Positions 55,679 through 64,000 of a DNA stretch of 64,000 nucleotides are shown here, one piece after another. Source of the stretch: Burkholderiaceae bacterium. GTDB taxonomy: Bacteria; Pseudomonadota; Gammaproteobacteria; Burkholderiales; Burkholderiaceae_D. A model generated the notes under the pieces. The model worked only from the letters and a program-made list of their open reading frames with translations. It did not search any database and was not told the DNA's origin. Position 1 is the first letter of the stretch. The number at the start of each line of letters is the position of its first letter. The translations under genes and the position numbers were made by a program. The stretch lies in NCBI GenBank assembly GCA_019232795.1, contig JAFANH010000056.1:1-64000 (forward strand), given 5' to 3'.

Positions 55679-57064
55679 TTATTCGCACTCGCGCACGCGC
55701 GTCATAGCTTCGTCAATGCGCTCGACGGCGATGATGGTCATGCCTTCGATCTTTTGTTTAGGCGCATTCGCTTTCGGAATCAGTGCAATCGAGAAGCCGA
55801 GTTTGGCGGCCTCGCGCAGACGTTCCTGTCCGCGCGGCGCCGGGCGGATCTCGCCGGCCAAGCCGACTTCGCCGAACACCACCAAGCCGCGCGGCAAAGG
55901 CTTGCTGCGCATCGAGGAATGAATCGCCAACAGCACTGCCAGGTCGGCAGCCGGTTCGGTGATCTTGACACCGCCGACGGCATTGATGAACACGTCCTGA
56001 TCGAACGCGGCAATGCCGGCATGCCGGTGCAGCACCGCCAGCAGCATGGCCAGGCGGTTTTGCTCCAGGCCGACCGACAGCCGGCGCGCATTGGGCAGTG
56101 GTGAGGCATCGACCAGCGCCTGGATTTCCACCAGCAGCGGGCGTGTGCCTTCCTGGGTCACCATCACACAGGAGCCCGGCACCGGATTGTCGTGTTGCGA
56201 CAGGAACAGAGCCGAAGGATTGGATACCCCCTTCAAGCCTTTCTCGGTCATGGCGAAGACGCCGAGTTCATTGACCGCGCCGAAGCGGTTCTTGATCGCG
56301 CGCACCAGACGGAAACTTGAATGGGTATCACCCTCGAAATAAAGTACCGAATCGACGATGTGCTCGAGCACACGCGGACCGGCCAGCGCGCCCTCTTTCG
56401 TGACATGGCCGACCATGATGACGGTGATGCCGGACTGCTTGGCCACGCGCGTAAGCTGCGCCGCGCATTCGCGCACCTGCGCCACCGATCCGGGCGCGGA
56501 ACTCAAGGCATCCGAATACAAGGTCTGGATCGAGTCGATCACGGCAACCTCGGGCTTGTAATCGGCCAGGGTATTGAGGATTTTTTCGAGCTGAATTTCG
56601 GCCTGCAGCTTCAAATCGCCGGCATCGACCGCCAAGCGCTTGGCGCGCAGCGCAATTTGCGCACCCGACTCTTCGCCGCTGATGTACAAGACTTTTTTCT
56701 CGCGCGCCATGTTGGCCAGCGCCTGCAGCAGCAGCGTCGATTTGCCGATGCCGGGGTCGCCGCCGATCAGCACCACGCCGCCCGCCACCAGGCCGCCGCC
56801 CAGCACGCGGTCGAACTCCTCGATGCCGGTGCCGAAGCGCGGCACGTCAGTCGCCTCGATGTCGGCCAGGCTCAACACCGGCGCGCTTTGCGCCAGACCC
56901 TGATATTGCGTGGAAAAGCGGTTGCCGCCGCCGACCTCCACTAGTGTTTCCACCAGAGTGTTCCATTGCCCGCAAGCCGGGCACTGCCCGGCCCACTTAT
57001 TCGAAATGCCGCCGCATTCGGTGCAGGTGTAATTGGTCTTGGCCTTCGCCGCCGTCTTTGCCAT
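55679..57064 (-). CDS. radA: DNA repair protein RadA
   Basis: RecA-like ATPase that drives branch migration in recombination (461 residues). N-terminal zinc ribbon CTECGGISNKWAGQCPACG (about 13-31), Walker A GGDPGIGKST, the RadA-specific KNRFG motif in KNRFGAVNELGVF and a C-terminal Lon-like domain (VNAVGGVKITEPAADLAVLL). Next to alr on the same strand. Confidence 0.97.
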   Translation of the reverse strand: MAKTAAKAKTNYTCTECGGISNKWAGQCPACGQWNTLVETLVEVGGGNRFSTQYQGLAQSAPVLSLADIEATDVPRFGTGIEEFDRVLGGGLVAGGVVLIGGDPGIGKSTLLLQALANMAREKKVLYISGEESGAQIALRAKRLAVDAGDLKLQAEIQLEKILNTLADYKPEVAVIDSIQTLYSDALSSAPGSVAQVRECAAQLTRVAKQSGITVIMVGHVTKEGALAGPRVLEHIVDSVLYFEGDTHSSFRLVRAIKNRFGAVNELGVFAMTEKGLKGVSNPSALFLSQHDNPVPGSCVMVTQEGTRPLLVEIQALVDASPLPNARRLSVGLEQNRLAMLLAVLHRHAGIAAFDQDVFINAVGGVKITEPAADLAVLLAIHSSMRSKPLPRGLVVFGEVGLAGEIRPAPRGQERLREAAKLGFSIALIPKANAPKQKIEGMTIIAVERIDEAMTRVRECE

Positions 57065-57079
57065 CAGTTCAGGTCTCGT

Positions 57080-58174
57080 TCAAGCCTCTACCACGCGCAC
57101 GCGCTGCGCCAGCGCGCACATCAATTCATAGCCGATCGTGCCGGCGGCATGAGCCACGTCGTCAATCGGCAATCCCTTTCCCCACAGCACCACCTGGCTG
57201 CCGACACCCGCGTTCGGGATCGCACCGAGGTCGACGGTAATCATATCCATCGATACTTGTCCGACCGTGCGCGTGCGCACGCCGTCGACCAATACCGGCG
57301 TACCGGTCGGTGCGTGACGCGGATAGCCGTCGGCATAGCCGCAAGCCACCACACCGATGCGCATAGGATGTGCGGCGACGAAACGGCTGCCGTAGCCGAC
57401 CGCGTCGCCTACAGCAAGCTCTTGCACGCCGATGATTTCACTGGTCAGCGTCATGGCCGGCAACAGGCCGAATTCCTCGGCCGTCTTGCCACCCGGCGTA
57501 CCGCCGTACAGCATGATACCGGGACGCACCCAGTCGGCGGCGGCACCCTCGTGCAGCAAATCTCCCGCCGAATTCGAGAGGCTGCGCTCGCCCGCCAACC
57601 CGCTGCTGGCCTCATGAAAGCGGCGAATCTGTTCCGCGCAGGACATGATCGCGTTCTCGCCGTCGTCGGCATTGGCAAAATGCGTCATCAGGCTGATATT
57701 GCGCACATGGGGAATTGCCCGCAGGCGCGCATACGCCGCGCGGTATGCCGACGGGGCAAAGCCGAGGCGGTTCATGCCGCTATTCATTTTCAAATGCACG
57801 TCCAGGCCCGGTGGCGTGGCCGAGTTGGCAACTGAGCTGGCGCGCTCGAGCATGGCGATCTGTTCATCGCAATGCACTGCGGTCTGCAGCTCGTGGCGGA
57901 TCAGCACGTCCAGGTCTTCGGCGTGAAAAAAACCTTCCAGCAGCAAAACAGGCTTTTGCCATCCCATTTCGCGCAAGCGCACAGCGCCATCGATTTCGAT
58001 CAGCCCCAAACCGTCGGCATCGGCAAAAGCGCGCATGCCGCGCTCCAGCCCGTGTCCGTAGGCATTGGCCTTAACCACCGCCCACACCTTGGCTTGCGGC
58101 GCATGCTGCCGCGCAACAGCAAGATTGTGTCGCATCGCAGCAATGTCAATTGTGGCAAGGATCGGTCTCGGCAT
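57080..58174 (-). CDS. alr: alanine racemase
   Basis: PLP enzyme that makes D-alanine for peptidoglycan, 364 residues. The PLP lysine lies in [10 protein letters not shown] (about 33-42). The catalytic tyrosine region VGYGSRF and GYADGYPR, and [10 protein letters not shown] with the substrate-site methionine, are intact. Start [11 protein letters not shown] fits the family. Confidence 0.97.
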   Translation of the reverse strand: MPRPILATIDIAAMRHNLAVARQHAPQAKVWAVVKANAYGHGLERGMRAFADADGLGLIEIDGAVRLREMGWQKPVLLLEGFFHAEDLDVLIRHELQTAVHCDEQIAMLERASSVANSATPPGLDVHLKMNSGMNRLGFAPSAYRAAYARLRAIPHVRNISLMTHFANADDGENAIMSCAEQIRRFHEASSGLAGERSLSNSAGDLLHEGAAADWVRPGIMLYGGTPGGKTAEEFGLLPAMTLTSEIIGVQELAVGDAVGYGSRFVAAHPMRIGVVACGYADGYPRHAPTGTPVLVDGVRTRTVGQVSMDMITVDLGAIPNAGVGSQVVLWGKGLPIDDVAHAAGTIGYELMCALAQRVRVVEA

Positions 58175-58303
58175 ATTTGCTTTTTCGTCATTTCAATCAG
58201 CGCCATTTTACCGGACGCAAAGGATCCGTCAGAGCCGGTTTGCAACATTTTCGTGGTATAAAGCTTCCCCTAGGCACACTGGCTACACTGGGTTAACGAA
58301 TCA

Positions 58304-59572
58304 ATGCGGATGAATCGCGGCTTTTACACCATCATGGCGGCGCAGTTTTTTTCGTCGCTGGCGGACAATGCACTATTAATTGCCTGCATCGCACTGCTGA
58401 CCGTACTCAAGTCACCGGCATGGATGACGCCGTTGCTGAAGTTGTTTTTCGTCCTGTCCTATGTCTTGCTGGCGGCCTTCGTCGGCGCCTTTGCCGATGC
58501 CTACCCCAAGGGTCGGGTCATGTTCGTGACCAACCTGATCAAGATCCTCGGCTGCGCCCTGATTTTCGTCAACGTCCATCCCTTGATTGCCTACGGCGTG
58601 GTCGGATTCGGCGCAGCCGCCTATTCGCCTGCCAAGTACGGCATCCTGACCGAGCTGCTGCCGGCCGAGAAACTGGTTGCCGCCAATGGCTGGATCGAAG
58701 GCTTGACGGTGCTATCGATCATCTTCGGGACCGTGCTGGGCGGCTGGCTGGTCAATCCGCAGGTGGCGGAAATGTTCATGAAGCTCGGCATTCCCATCCC
58801 CATCCCCGGCGCCGAGGCTGCCAGCGAAACGGCAATCTACGTCATCATGAGCGCCTACGTGATCGCAGCAGGCTTCAACCTGTTTATCCCCGACACCTGC
58901 GCCCGCTACAAGGATCAGCAACACAGCCCGATCAAGCTGATCGTCGATTTTGCCGAATGCTGCACCACCCTTTGGACCGATAAGCTGGGCCAGATTTCGC
59001 TCGCAGTGACGACCTTGTTCTGGGGCGCCGGCGCAGCCTTGCAATTCATCGTGCTGAAGTGGGCCGAGAAATCCTTGCATATGGCGCTGGACCGCGCCGC
59101 CTTCCTGCAAGGCGTGGTGGCGCTCGGCGTCGCCTTGGGCGCCACCGCGGCGGCTCATTTCGTGCCGCTCAAACGCTCGCTGACCGTCATGCCCATGGGT
59201 GTCATCATGGGCCTGGTGGTGGTTTCCATGACCGTAGTCCATAGCGAGCGCATCGCCTACCCGCTATTGATCGTGATTGGCGCGCTATCCGGCTATTTCG
59301 TGGTGCCGATGAATGCCCTGCTTCAGCACCGCGGCTACGTGCTGATGAGCGCGGGCCATTCGATTGCGGTACAGAATTTCAACGAGAACGTATCGATTCT
59401 GCTGATGCTGGTGCTCTACGCCGGCATGGTCTGGCTGAACCTGAACGTCAATTTTGTCATCGTGCTGTTCGGCCTGACGATTGCAGGCGTAATGCTGCTG
59501 GTGATGCGCTGGCATGCCGACAACCAACGCCAGTTCGACACGGTCGCCTTGATCGGCGAGCACAGGCACTAA
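58304..59572 (+). CDS. lplT: lysophospholipid transporter LplT
   Basis: Major-facilitator inner-membrane flippase that returns lysophospholipids to the inner leaflet for reacylation, 422 residues and about 12 helices. Family segments: GFYTIMAAQFFSSLADNALL at the start, FADAYPKGRVMFVTN and AYSPAKYGILTELLPAEKLV. The acyltransferase/ligase partner (aas) is not adjacent. ATG at 58304 or 58310. Confidence 0.95.
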   Translation: MRMNRGFYTIMAAQFFSSLADNALLIACIALLTVLKSPAWMTPLLKLFFVLSYVLLAAFVGAFADAYPKGRVMFVTNLIKILGCALIFVNVHPLIAYGVVGFGAAAYSPAKYGILTELLPAEKLVAANGWIEGLTVLSIIFGTVLGGWLVNPQVAEMFMKLGIPIPIPGAEAASETAIYVIMSAYVIAAGFNLFIPDTCARYKDQQHSPIKLIVDFAECCTTLWTDKLGQISLAVTTLFWGAGAALQFIVLKWAEKSLHMALDRAAFLQGVVALGVALGATAAAHFVPLKRSLTVMPMGVIMGLVVVSMTVVHSERIAYPLLIVIGALSGYFVVPMNALLQHRGYVLMSAGHSIAVQNFNENVSILLMLVLYAGMVWLNLNVNFVIVLFGLTIAGVMLLVMRWHADNQRQFDTVALIGEHRH

Positions 59573-59576
59573 TTTT

Positions 59577-60557
59577 TCATTTCACGGAAATACCGGCCGC
59601 GGCACGGCCGCGCCAGTCGTTCGGCACGATAAACGTCCGTTCGCTCTCCAGCGCCATCCCTGTTTCGCCTGCGGTATCGAGCGTAGCCACCATTACCGCA
59701 GCAGCATCGACCGCGAAATGCATGTCCAGCGCCGCGCGTAACTGTTCCTGATTAAGACAAGCATCCGGTTGAGCGCAAGCCGGCGCCAGCCAGCTCAGGC
59801 GCGGCAGGATCAGGAAGCATTCGCCCCGCAGGCTCGCCGCTTCGTCGAGCGTCATCCAAAATCCGCGACAGTGATCCGTCGAGACGCCGAGCGTAGCCGG
59901 TGACGGGAAATCATCGTGTCGATAAAACAGCCAGCCTTTGATCAAGGCTTGCGCAGCATCGATCGCCTGCGGCAAATGCGCTTGCGCGGCCGGGTGTTCC
60001 GAAAGGGACAATTGCCGCACCAGAATTTTGCGCATCTTCGCGCCCAGCGTATCGGCCAGATTGGGGCCGACCAGGTACTCCGCGTCGCCACCCGATTGCC
60101 GCTGCGCCTGGTTCGCCTCGAACAGATAGAACTTGGTGGCAAACTCCCAGTGCAGCAAAGTGCGCGCGCCGGCCGAATCCGTATGCCATAGCAGAAAGTC
60201 GAATTCGCCGACAGTTTGATCGGTGCCGACTTGGACACCATGCGCATACAGCACGCCGAGGCGCCGGAAAAAGAAGGCCATCAATTGCTCGGCATAGCGG
60301 CCCAGGCGCGCGAAAGGATGGCTATCCAGTATCGCATGCAGAGCCGAAGGATCGGCATCGAGTTCAGTCAACCAGGCATCGGCCGCTTCGCCGTGGTGGC
60401 CGAACAGTGTCGCAACCTTGCCCTGCCATTGCGGCGCCTGCGCATCGAGCAAATCGGGGGAATCGAGCAGCCAAGCGAGCGCCCGCACATGCGGGTCTTT
60501 CAAATGGCCGCGCCGCCGATGAAACGCTTCCTGAAAATTATGCGCTGGCGTCGGCAT
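59577..60557 (-). CDS. DUF1853 family protein
   Basis: Cytosolic protein of 326 residues matching the uncharacterised DUF1853 family of proteobacteria: HVRALAWLLDSPDLL near the start, LGRYAEQLMAFFFRRL and VGEFDFLLWHTDSAGARTLL then HWEFATKFYLF. The pattern GEFDFLL...HWEFATK resembles a PD-(D/E)XK nuclease core (D, then E-x-K-like), so nuclease ancestry is plausible but unproven. Overlaps the uracil-DNA glycosylase gene by 20 bp. Confidence 0.85.
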   Translation of the reverse strand: MPTPAHNFQEAFHRRRGHLKDPHVRALAWLLDSPDLLDAQAPQWQGKVATLFGHHGEAADAWLTELDADPSALHAILDSHPFARLGRYAEQLMAFFFRRLGVLYAHGVQVGTDQTVGEFDFLLWHTDSAGARTLLHWEFATKFYLFEANQAQRQSGGDAEYLVGPNLADTLGAKMRKILVRQLSLSEHPAAQAHLPQAIDAAQALIKGWLFYRHDDFPSPATLGVSTDHCRGFWMTLDEAASLRGECFLILPRLSWLAPACAQPDACLNQEQLRAALDMHFAVDAAAVMVATLDTAGETGMALESERTFIVPNDWRGRAAAGISVK

Positions 60558-61299
60558 AAATGCGCATCGCCAGGCATAGATCGTCCCAGCTCTTGCGCTT
60601 GTCGGGCAGATTGCGCAACAGATAAGCCGGGTGATAGGTGACGACCAGCGGCAAATTGCCGTAACGGTGCACCTTGCCGCGCAGGCTGGATACCGGCGTG
60701 GCCGGGTCGAGCTTCAACAGCGACAAGGCTGCGGTCTTGCCGAGCGCGACGATGATGGACGGCTGGATCAAGGCAATCTGTCTGTCCAGGAAAGGCATGC
60801 AGGCATCGGCTTCGATCGCCTCCGGCGGCCGGTCCTTGCCGCCGGGGTCGGTGGGGCGGCATTTGACGATATTGGCGATATAGGCATTGGCGCCGCGTTT
60901 CAAGCCGAGCGCCAGCAACATGTTGTCGAGCAGCTTGCCGGCCGGACCGACGAAAGGCTCACCCTGCTTGTCCTCGTTGCGCCCCGGCCCTTCGCCGATG
61001 AACAGCCACTTGGCTTGTTCGTCGCCGACACCGAATACCGTGTTGGTGCGCTTCTCGCACAAGCCGCATTGCCGGCAAGCGGCCACGGCGGCTTTCAGCT
61101 GCGCCCAATTCATTGCGGAGACGGACAGCCCAGCACTCTCGGCAATCGGGGTTGGTGCAGCACTTGGCAATACTTCGATTGGAGACTCTGCAGCTTGATC
61201 GCCCTGCGGCACTTCAGTTGGATCCACCGCCGGCGGACGCTGCCGCCATAGTGGACCCAGGCCCATTTCCTGCAGGAACACGGTATTGCGATCCGTCAT
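60538..61299 (-). CDS. family 4 uracil-DNA glycosylase
   Basis: Removes uracil from DNA, base-excision repair. 253 residues with a proline-rich N-terminal 75 not found in minimal enzymes. The [4Fe-4S] cluster ligands are CRQC (about 75-78), VKCRP and EADACMPF. Motif 1 is [20 protein letters not shown] and motif 2 [10 protein letters not shown]. It overlaps rimI by 4 bp; tsaB-rimI-udg is a common operon. Confidence 0.93.
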   Translation of the reverse strand: MTDRNTVFLQEMGLGPLWRQRPPAVDPTEVPQGDQAAESPIEVLPSAAPTPIAESAGLSVSAMNWAQLKAAVAACRQCGLCEKRTNTVFGVGDEQAKWLFIGEGPGRNEDKQGEPFVGPAGKLLDNMLLALGLKRGANAYIANIVKCRPTDPGGKDRPPEAIEADACMPFLDRQIALIQPSIIVALGKTAALSLLKLDPATPVSSLRGKVHRYGNLPLVVTYHPAYLLRNLPDKRKSWDDLCLAMRIYADASA

Positions 61300-61778
61300 A
61301 GCACCAGCCTCATCACGATCGCGTCTTCGCGCTTGTTGTCGCCTGCCGGATAGTAAGCCCTGCGCACGCCGATACCGGCAAAACCGTAGCGCTCATAAAC
61401 CATCACTGCCTGGTCGTTCGAGGGCCGCACTTCCAGCAAAACCGATTGCATCTTATGCGCGCGCGCCACTTCCACCATGTGATCGAGCATCCGGCGCCCG
61501 AAGCCACGTCCCTGCAATTCGGGCCTTACGGTGATGTTAAGCAGATGCGCCTCGTCTACCGACAGCATCAGCAGGTAATAGCCGACCAGCAGTCCGGAGG
61601 GCAAGCGCACGGCAGACATCTCATAGCCGCTATACAGCGAGTCGAGGAAATTCCCGTGCGTCCAGGGAAAGGGATAGGCGACGCTCTCGATTGCCATCAC
61701 CTCATCCAAGTCCTCCACCTGCATGGGCGCAAAGGAAAGCGCGATGGCTCTCGAATCCGGGCCGGGCAGCGCGCTCAT
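61296..61778 (-). CDS. rimI: ribosomal protein S18-alanine N-acetyltransferase
   Basis: GNAT-fold acetyltransferase of 160 residues acting on ribosomal protein S18. Acetyl-CoA motif RPELQGRGFGRRMLDHMV and the RimI segments VAYPFPWTHGNFLDSLYSGY and LEVRPSNDQAVMVYERYGF are present. Overlaps tsaB and the glycosylase gene by 4 bp each. Confidence 0.95.
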   Translation of the reverse strand: MSALPGPDSRAIALSFAPMQVEDLDEVMAIESVAYPFPWTHGNFLDSLYSGYEMSAVRLPSGLLVGYYLLMLSVDEAHLLNITVRPELQGRGFGRRMLDHMVEVARAHKMQSVLLEVRPSNDQAVMVYERYGFAGIGVRRAYYPAGDNKREDAIVMRLVL

Positions 61779-62482
61779 GCCGCCACCCCCGCCGCATTGG
61801 CCATACGCTCAGCCGTGGTCAGCGCCACCTTGTTGCGCAAATAGAGCGGTTGGGCGTCGCGTGCGGACAGTATTTCGCCTCTGGCAAAGGCCGCTTGCGC
61901 CAGCCATGCCACCTGGGCCGCGCGCGGCATGATCATGGGTAACGCGCTGTCGGCAAAGTCGAAACGCGCGAAATCATCGGCATAAGCGGACAAGCCATTG
62001 CCGCAGGCGATCACTCTGCCGTCCGCCTGCACTGCGGAAGCCGCAGACAGGGTCGGCTCCGCCACAGCCTGCCAACCCGTTTGTTCGTCCTGGAAGCGAT
62101 ACTGCGCCCAATACACCTCGCCCATGCGCGCGTCCAGCACGGCCAGTACGTCACGTGAATCGCCGGCTTCGCGGCAAGCTTCGGCCATAGCCAGCAAGGT
62201 CACCACGGGAATGACCGGCAGCGAGGCGCCAAAGGCCAGCCCCTGGGCAATGCCGCAGGCAGTGCGCACACCGGTGAACGAACCGGGACCACAGCCGAAG
62301 GCGATGGCGTCGCATTGCGTAAGCGCGACGCCGGCCTCCGTCAGCACTCCCTGCACCATAGGCAAAATAGTTTGCGAATGCGTATGCACTCCAGCCGATT
62401 CGCGCATAAGCATGCGTCCATCCTGCAGCAACGCTGCGGAAGCAAGTTCGGACGAGGTTTCGATGGCGAGTATCGTAGGCAT
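61775..62482 (-). CDS. tsaB: tRNA threonylcarbamoyladenosine biosynthesis protein TsaB
   Basis: Non-catalytic partner of TsaD in making t6A37 of tRNA, 235 residues of the ASKHA fold. Start MPTILAIETSSELASAALL and segment FGCGPGSFTGVRTACGIAQG are diagnostic. First gene of tsaB-rimI-udg; the promoter lies in the 62488-62605 inverted-repeat region. Confidence 0.96.
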   Translation of the reverse strand: MPTILAIETSSELASAALLQDGRMLMRESAGVHTHSQTILPMVQGVLTEAGVALTQCDAIAFGCGPGSFTGVRTACGIAQGLAFGASLPVIPVVTLLAMAEACREAGDSRDVLAVLDARMGEVYWAQYRFQDEQTGWQAVAEPTLSAASAVQADGRVIACGNGLSAYADDFARFDFADSALPMIMPRAAQVAWLAQAAFARGEILSARDAQPLYLRNKVALTTAERMANAAGVAA

Positions 62483-62487
62483 AGACG

Positions 62488-62605
62488 TATTTTACCTTGA
62501 GCCGCCAGACAAACGAGCAACTGAGCGGCCACATAAGCGGCCAACTGAGCGGCCAACCGGAACCGGCAGACCGCCGGGGCTTCCGGCACCGCTCAAGGTA
62601 AAATA
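62488..62605. promoter_or_regulatory. symmetrical divergent promoter with 15-bp inverted repeat
   Basis: TATTTTACCTTGAGC (62488-62502) and GCTCAAGGTAAAATA (62591-62605) are perfect reverse complements 88 bp apart. Each arm holds TAAAAT, a good -10, pointing outward: one toward tsaB, one toward the thioredoxin-like gene. Between them is a short array of GCGGCCA units (62525-62556). Confidence 0.55.
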
Positions 62606-62612
62606 GCGGACT

Positions 62613-63029
62613 ATGAACCACCTGATTCTCAATTCCGGCAATCGCGCCACACTCGCGCAGTGGCTCGCAGAAGATGCCTGCGTAGTCGCCTGCCTGTGCG
62701 CCGCCTGGTGCGATACCTGCTCCGCCTACAAGAGCAGGTTTGCCGAATTGGCCGCCATGCATCCCGAGCAGCGCTTCGTATGGATAGACATCGAGGACGA
62801 AGCCGATCTGGTCGGTGACATCGACGTCGATAATTTTCCGACGCTGTTGATGCAGCAAAGCGGGATCGTCAGTTTCTTCGGCACCGTATTGCCGGATTTG
62901 CGGCAAGCCGACCTGGTTTTGAAGGCCCAACTAGGGAAAAGTATCGGTGAGTTGGCGCAGGAAGCGGGAACTTCCGAAGACCGAAAAGATTGGCAACGCA
63001 ACTACAGTTTGCGCAAACGCCTCTCCTAA
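62613..63029 (+). CDS. thioredoxin-like protein
   Basis: Cytosolic thioredoxin-fold protein of 138 residues with active site AAWCDTCSAYKS (C-x2-C, about 29-40) and cis-proline in DNFPTLLM. The WCDTC motif differs from thioredoxin WCGPC, so redox potential and partners may differ. No signal peptide. The C-terminal 30 residues are polar and unlike the family. Confidence 0.85.
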   Translation: MNHLILNSGNRATLAQWLAEDACVVACLCAAWCDTCSAYKSRFAELAAMHPEQRFVWIDIEDEADLVGDIDVDNFPTLLMQQSGIVSFFGTVLPDLRQADLVLKAQLGKSIGELAQEAGTSEDRKDWQRNYSLRKRLS

Positions 63030-63077
63030 GCGACGCGGGCTCCCGGTAACCGGCAGCTGCGCGGCGTCCAAAACTTG

Positions 63078-64000
63078 TCAGGCCAATCTCAGCGGCAGGC
63101 TGCGCAGCCGCTTGCCGGTCAGTTTGAACACGGCGTTGGCAACCGCAGGCGCAATCGGCGGCAGGCCCGGTTCGCCTATGCCTTCCGGCGGTTCGGCGCT
63201 CTTGATGACGATCACCTCGACTTCCGGCGCCTGGTTCATGCGCACGACCTGGTAGCTGTCGAAATTCTGCTGCTCGACCTTGCCGTCCTTGAACACGATC
63301 TCGCCGTACAAGGCTGCACTGAGACCGAACACGATGGCGGACTGGATTTGCTGCTCGATGATGTTGGGATTGACGGCGATACCGCAATCGACCGCGCAGG
63401 TCACCTTATGGACCTTGATGTCGTTGCTCTCGATCGACACCTCGGCCACTTGCGCGACGATGCTACCGAAAGAACGGTGCAGCGCCACGCCCAGGGCGTG
63501 CCCTTCTTGCGGCTGGCCGGCTTTTTCGACCGCCGCGTTCAATGCCGCAAGGAAGCGCGGGTGATTGGCCAGCAGACTGCGCCGGTATTCGACTGGATCC
63601 TTGTTCGCCGCATGGGCGATCTCGTCGATGAAGCTTTCCTTGAAAAAGGCGTTGTGCGAGTGCCCGACCGAGCGCCAGTAACCGAGCGGCACCGGGGTCG
63701 GCACGATGACGTGAGCGATACGCTGGTTCGGAAATTCGTAGGGCATGTCGTATTCGCCCTCGGCGGTGGTCTTGTCCGGTCCGCCGCCGGGAATCCCGAA
63801 GGTGCGCGTCAGCACCTGCGTGGTGATCGAGCCGCCGGCCGATTTATTGTCGTAGGCGAGCACGTTGCCGGCCGCATCGAGCGCGGCGGAAAAACGCGCC
63901 AGCGCGATCGGACGGTACATGTCGTGCGTCATGTCCTCTTCGCGCGTCCAGATCAGCTGCACCGGCGCGCCGCCGGTCTGCATGGCAATGGCGACGGCTT
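63078..64000 (-). CDS. molybdopterin-binding subunit of a xanthine dehydrogenase-family oxidoreductase (5' part cut by window edge)
   Basis: C-terminal part of a large molybdenum hydroxylase subunit, closest in type to the beta subunit of isoquinoline 1-oxidoreductase. The frame is open at base 64000 upstream of MQTGGAPVQLIWTREEDMTH, so the start is outside. Visible signatures: YWRSVGHSHNAFFKESFIDE, AVDCGIAVNPNIIEQQIQSA and the active-site glutamate in EGIGEPGLPPIAPAVANAVF. Substrate cannot be told from this part. The gene should have a small [2Fe-2S] partner subunit, outside the window. Confidence 0.9.
   Translation of the reverse strand, partial: AVAIAMQTGGAPVQLIWTREEDMTHDMYRPIALARFSAALDAAGNVLAYDNKSAGGSITTQVLTRTFGIPGGGPDKTTAEGEYDMPYEFPNQRIAHVIVPTPVPLGYWRSVGHSHNAFFKESFIDEIAHAANKDPVEYRRSLLANHPRFLAALNAAVEKAGQPQEGHALGVALHRSFGSIVAQVAEVSIESNDIKVHKVTCAVDCGIAVNPNIIEQQIQSAIVFGLSAALYGEIVFKDGKVEQQNFDSYQVVRMNQAPEVEVIVIKSAEPPEGIGEPGLPPIAPAVANAVFKLTGKRLRSLPLRLA

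Overview
The window reads as chromosomal DNA of a betaproteobacterium, most likely Burkholderiales, family Oxalobacteraceae (Herminiimonas, Herbaspirillum or Collimonas type). The support is gene order and protein character: tpiA-secG-tRNA-Leu-nuoABCDEFGHIJKLMN, tRNA-Leu-tig-clpP-clpX-lon-hupB-tRNA-Val-tRNA-Asp-ppiD, and rpsO-pnp, all in betaproteobacterial arrangement. The genus is inference. Most genes are on the minus strand.

Layout. 1-6215 (minus): a signalling cluster running from a periplasmic cupredoxin-like protein to a membrane GGDEF/EAL protein and a cytosolic PAS histidine kinase. An AT-rich insert with an unknown 154-aa protein, a candidate small RNA and shared GCTACA decamer repeats lies before a NarL-type response regulator cut by the left edge. 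6597-8112: tRNA-Arg followed by an islet with a degraded ORF and a toxin-antitoxin pair with its palindromic operator. 8119-11814: a solute-binding protein and a large sedolisin lipoprotein. 11857-27309: a Nudix hydrolase and the 14-gene complex I operon, with a dRS3-like palindrome between nuoG and nuoF. 27398-32628: tRNA-Leu, secG, tpiA, a quinone oxidoreductase, pnp, rpsO.

33068-42419: an hsp20 gene with a sigma-32 promoter, a methyltransferase, a 2-isopropylmalate synthase fused in frame to an N-terminal helix-turn-helix, cheV, a GlcG-like protein, ybbA, tesA, mnmH, ppiD. 42577-49979: a nested structured element, tRNA-Asp, tRNA-Val, hupB, lon, clpX, clpP, tig and tRNA-Leu. 50012-55672: a candidate small RNA, then squalene genes hpnC and hpnDE separated by a receiver-CheC protein and a diguanylate cyclase. 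55679-64000: radA, alr, lplT, a DUF1853 protein, a family-4 uracil-DNA glycosylase, rimI, tsaB, a thioredoxin-like protein and the C-terminal part of a molybdenum hydroxylase.

Most of the window is housekeeping: respiration, protein quality control, RNA turnover, translation. The best candidates for something new are (1) the HTH-LeuA fusion, whose promoter carries two matching TAGGA-N2-TCCTA dyads with centres 63 bp apart; (2) the cupredoxin / c-di-GMP / histidine-kinase cluster with its AT-rich insert; and (3) the structured element beside tRNA-Asp. No CRISPR array, prophage or complete insertion sequence was seen.
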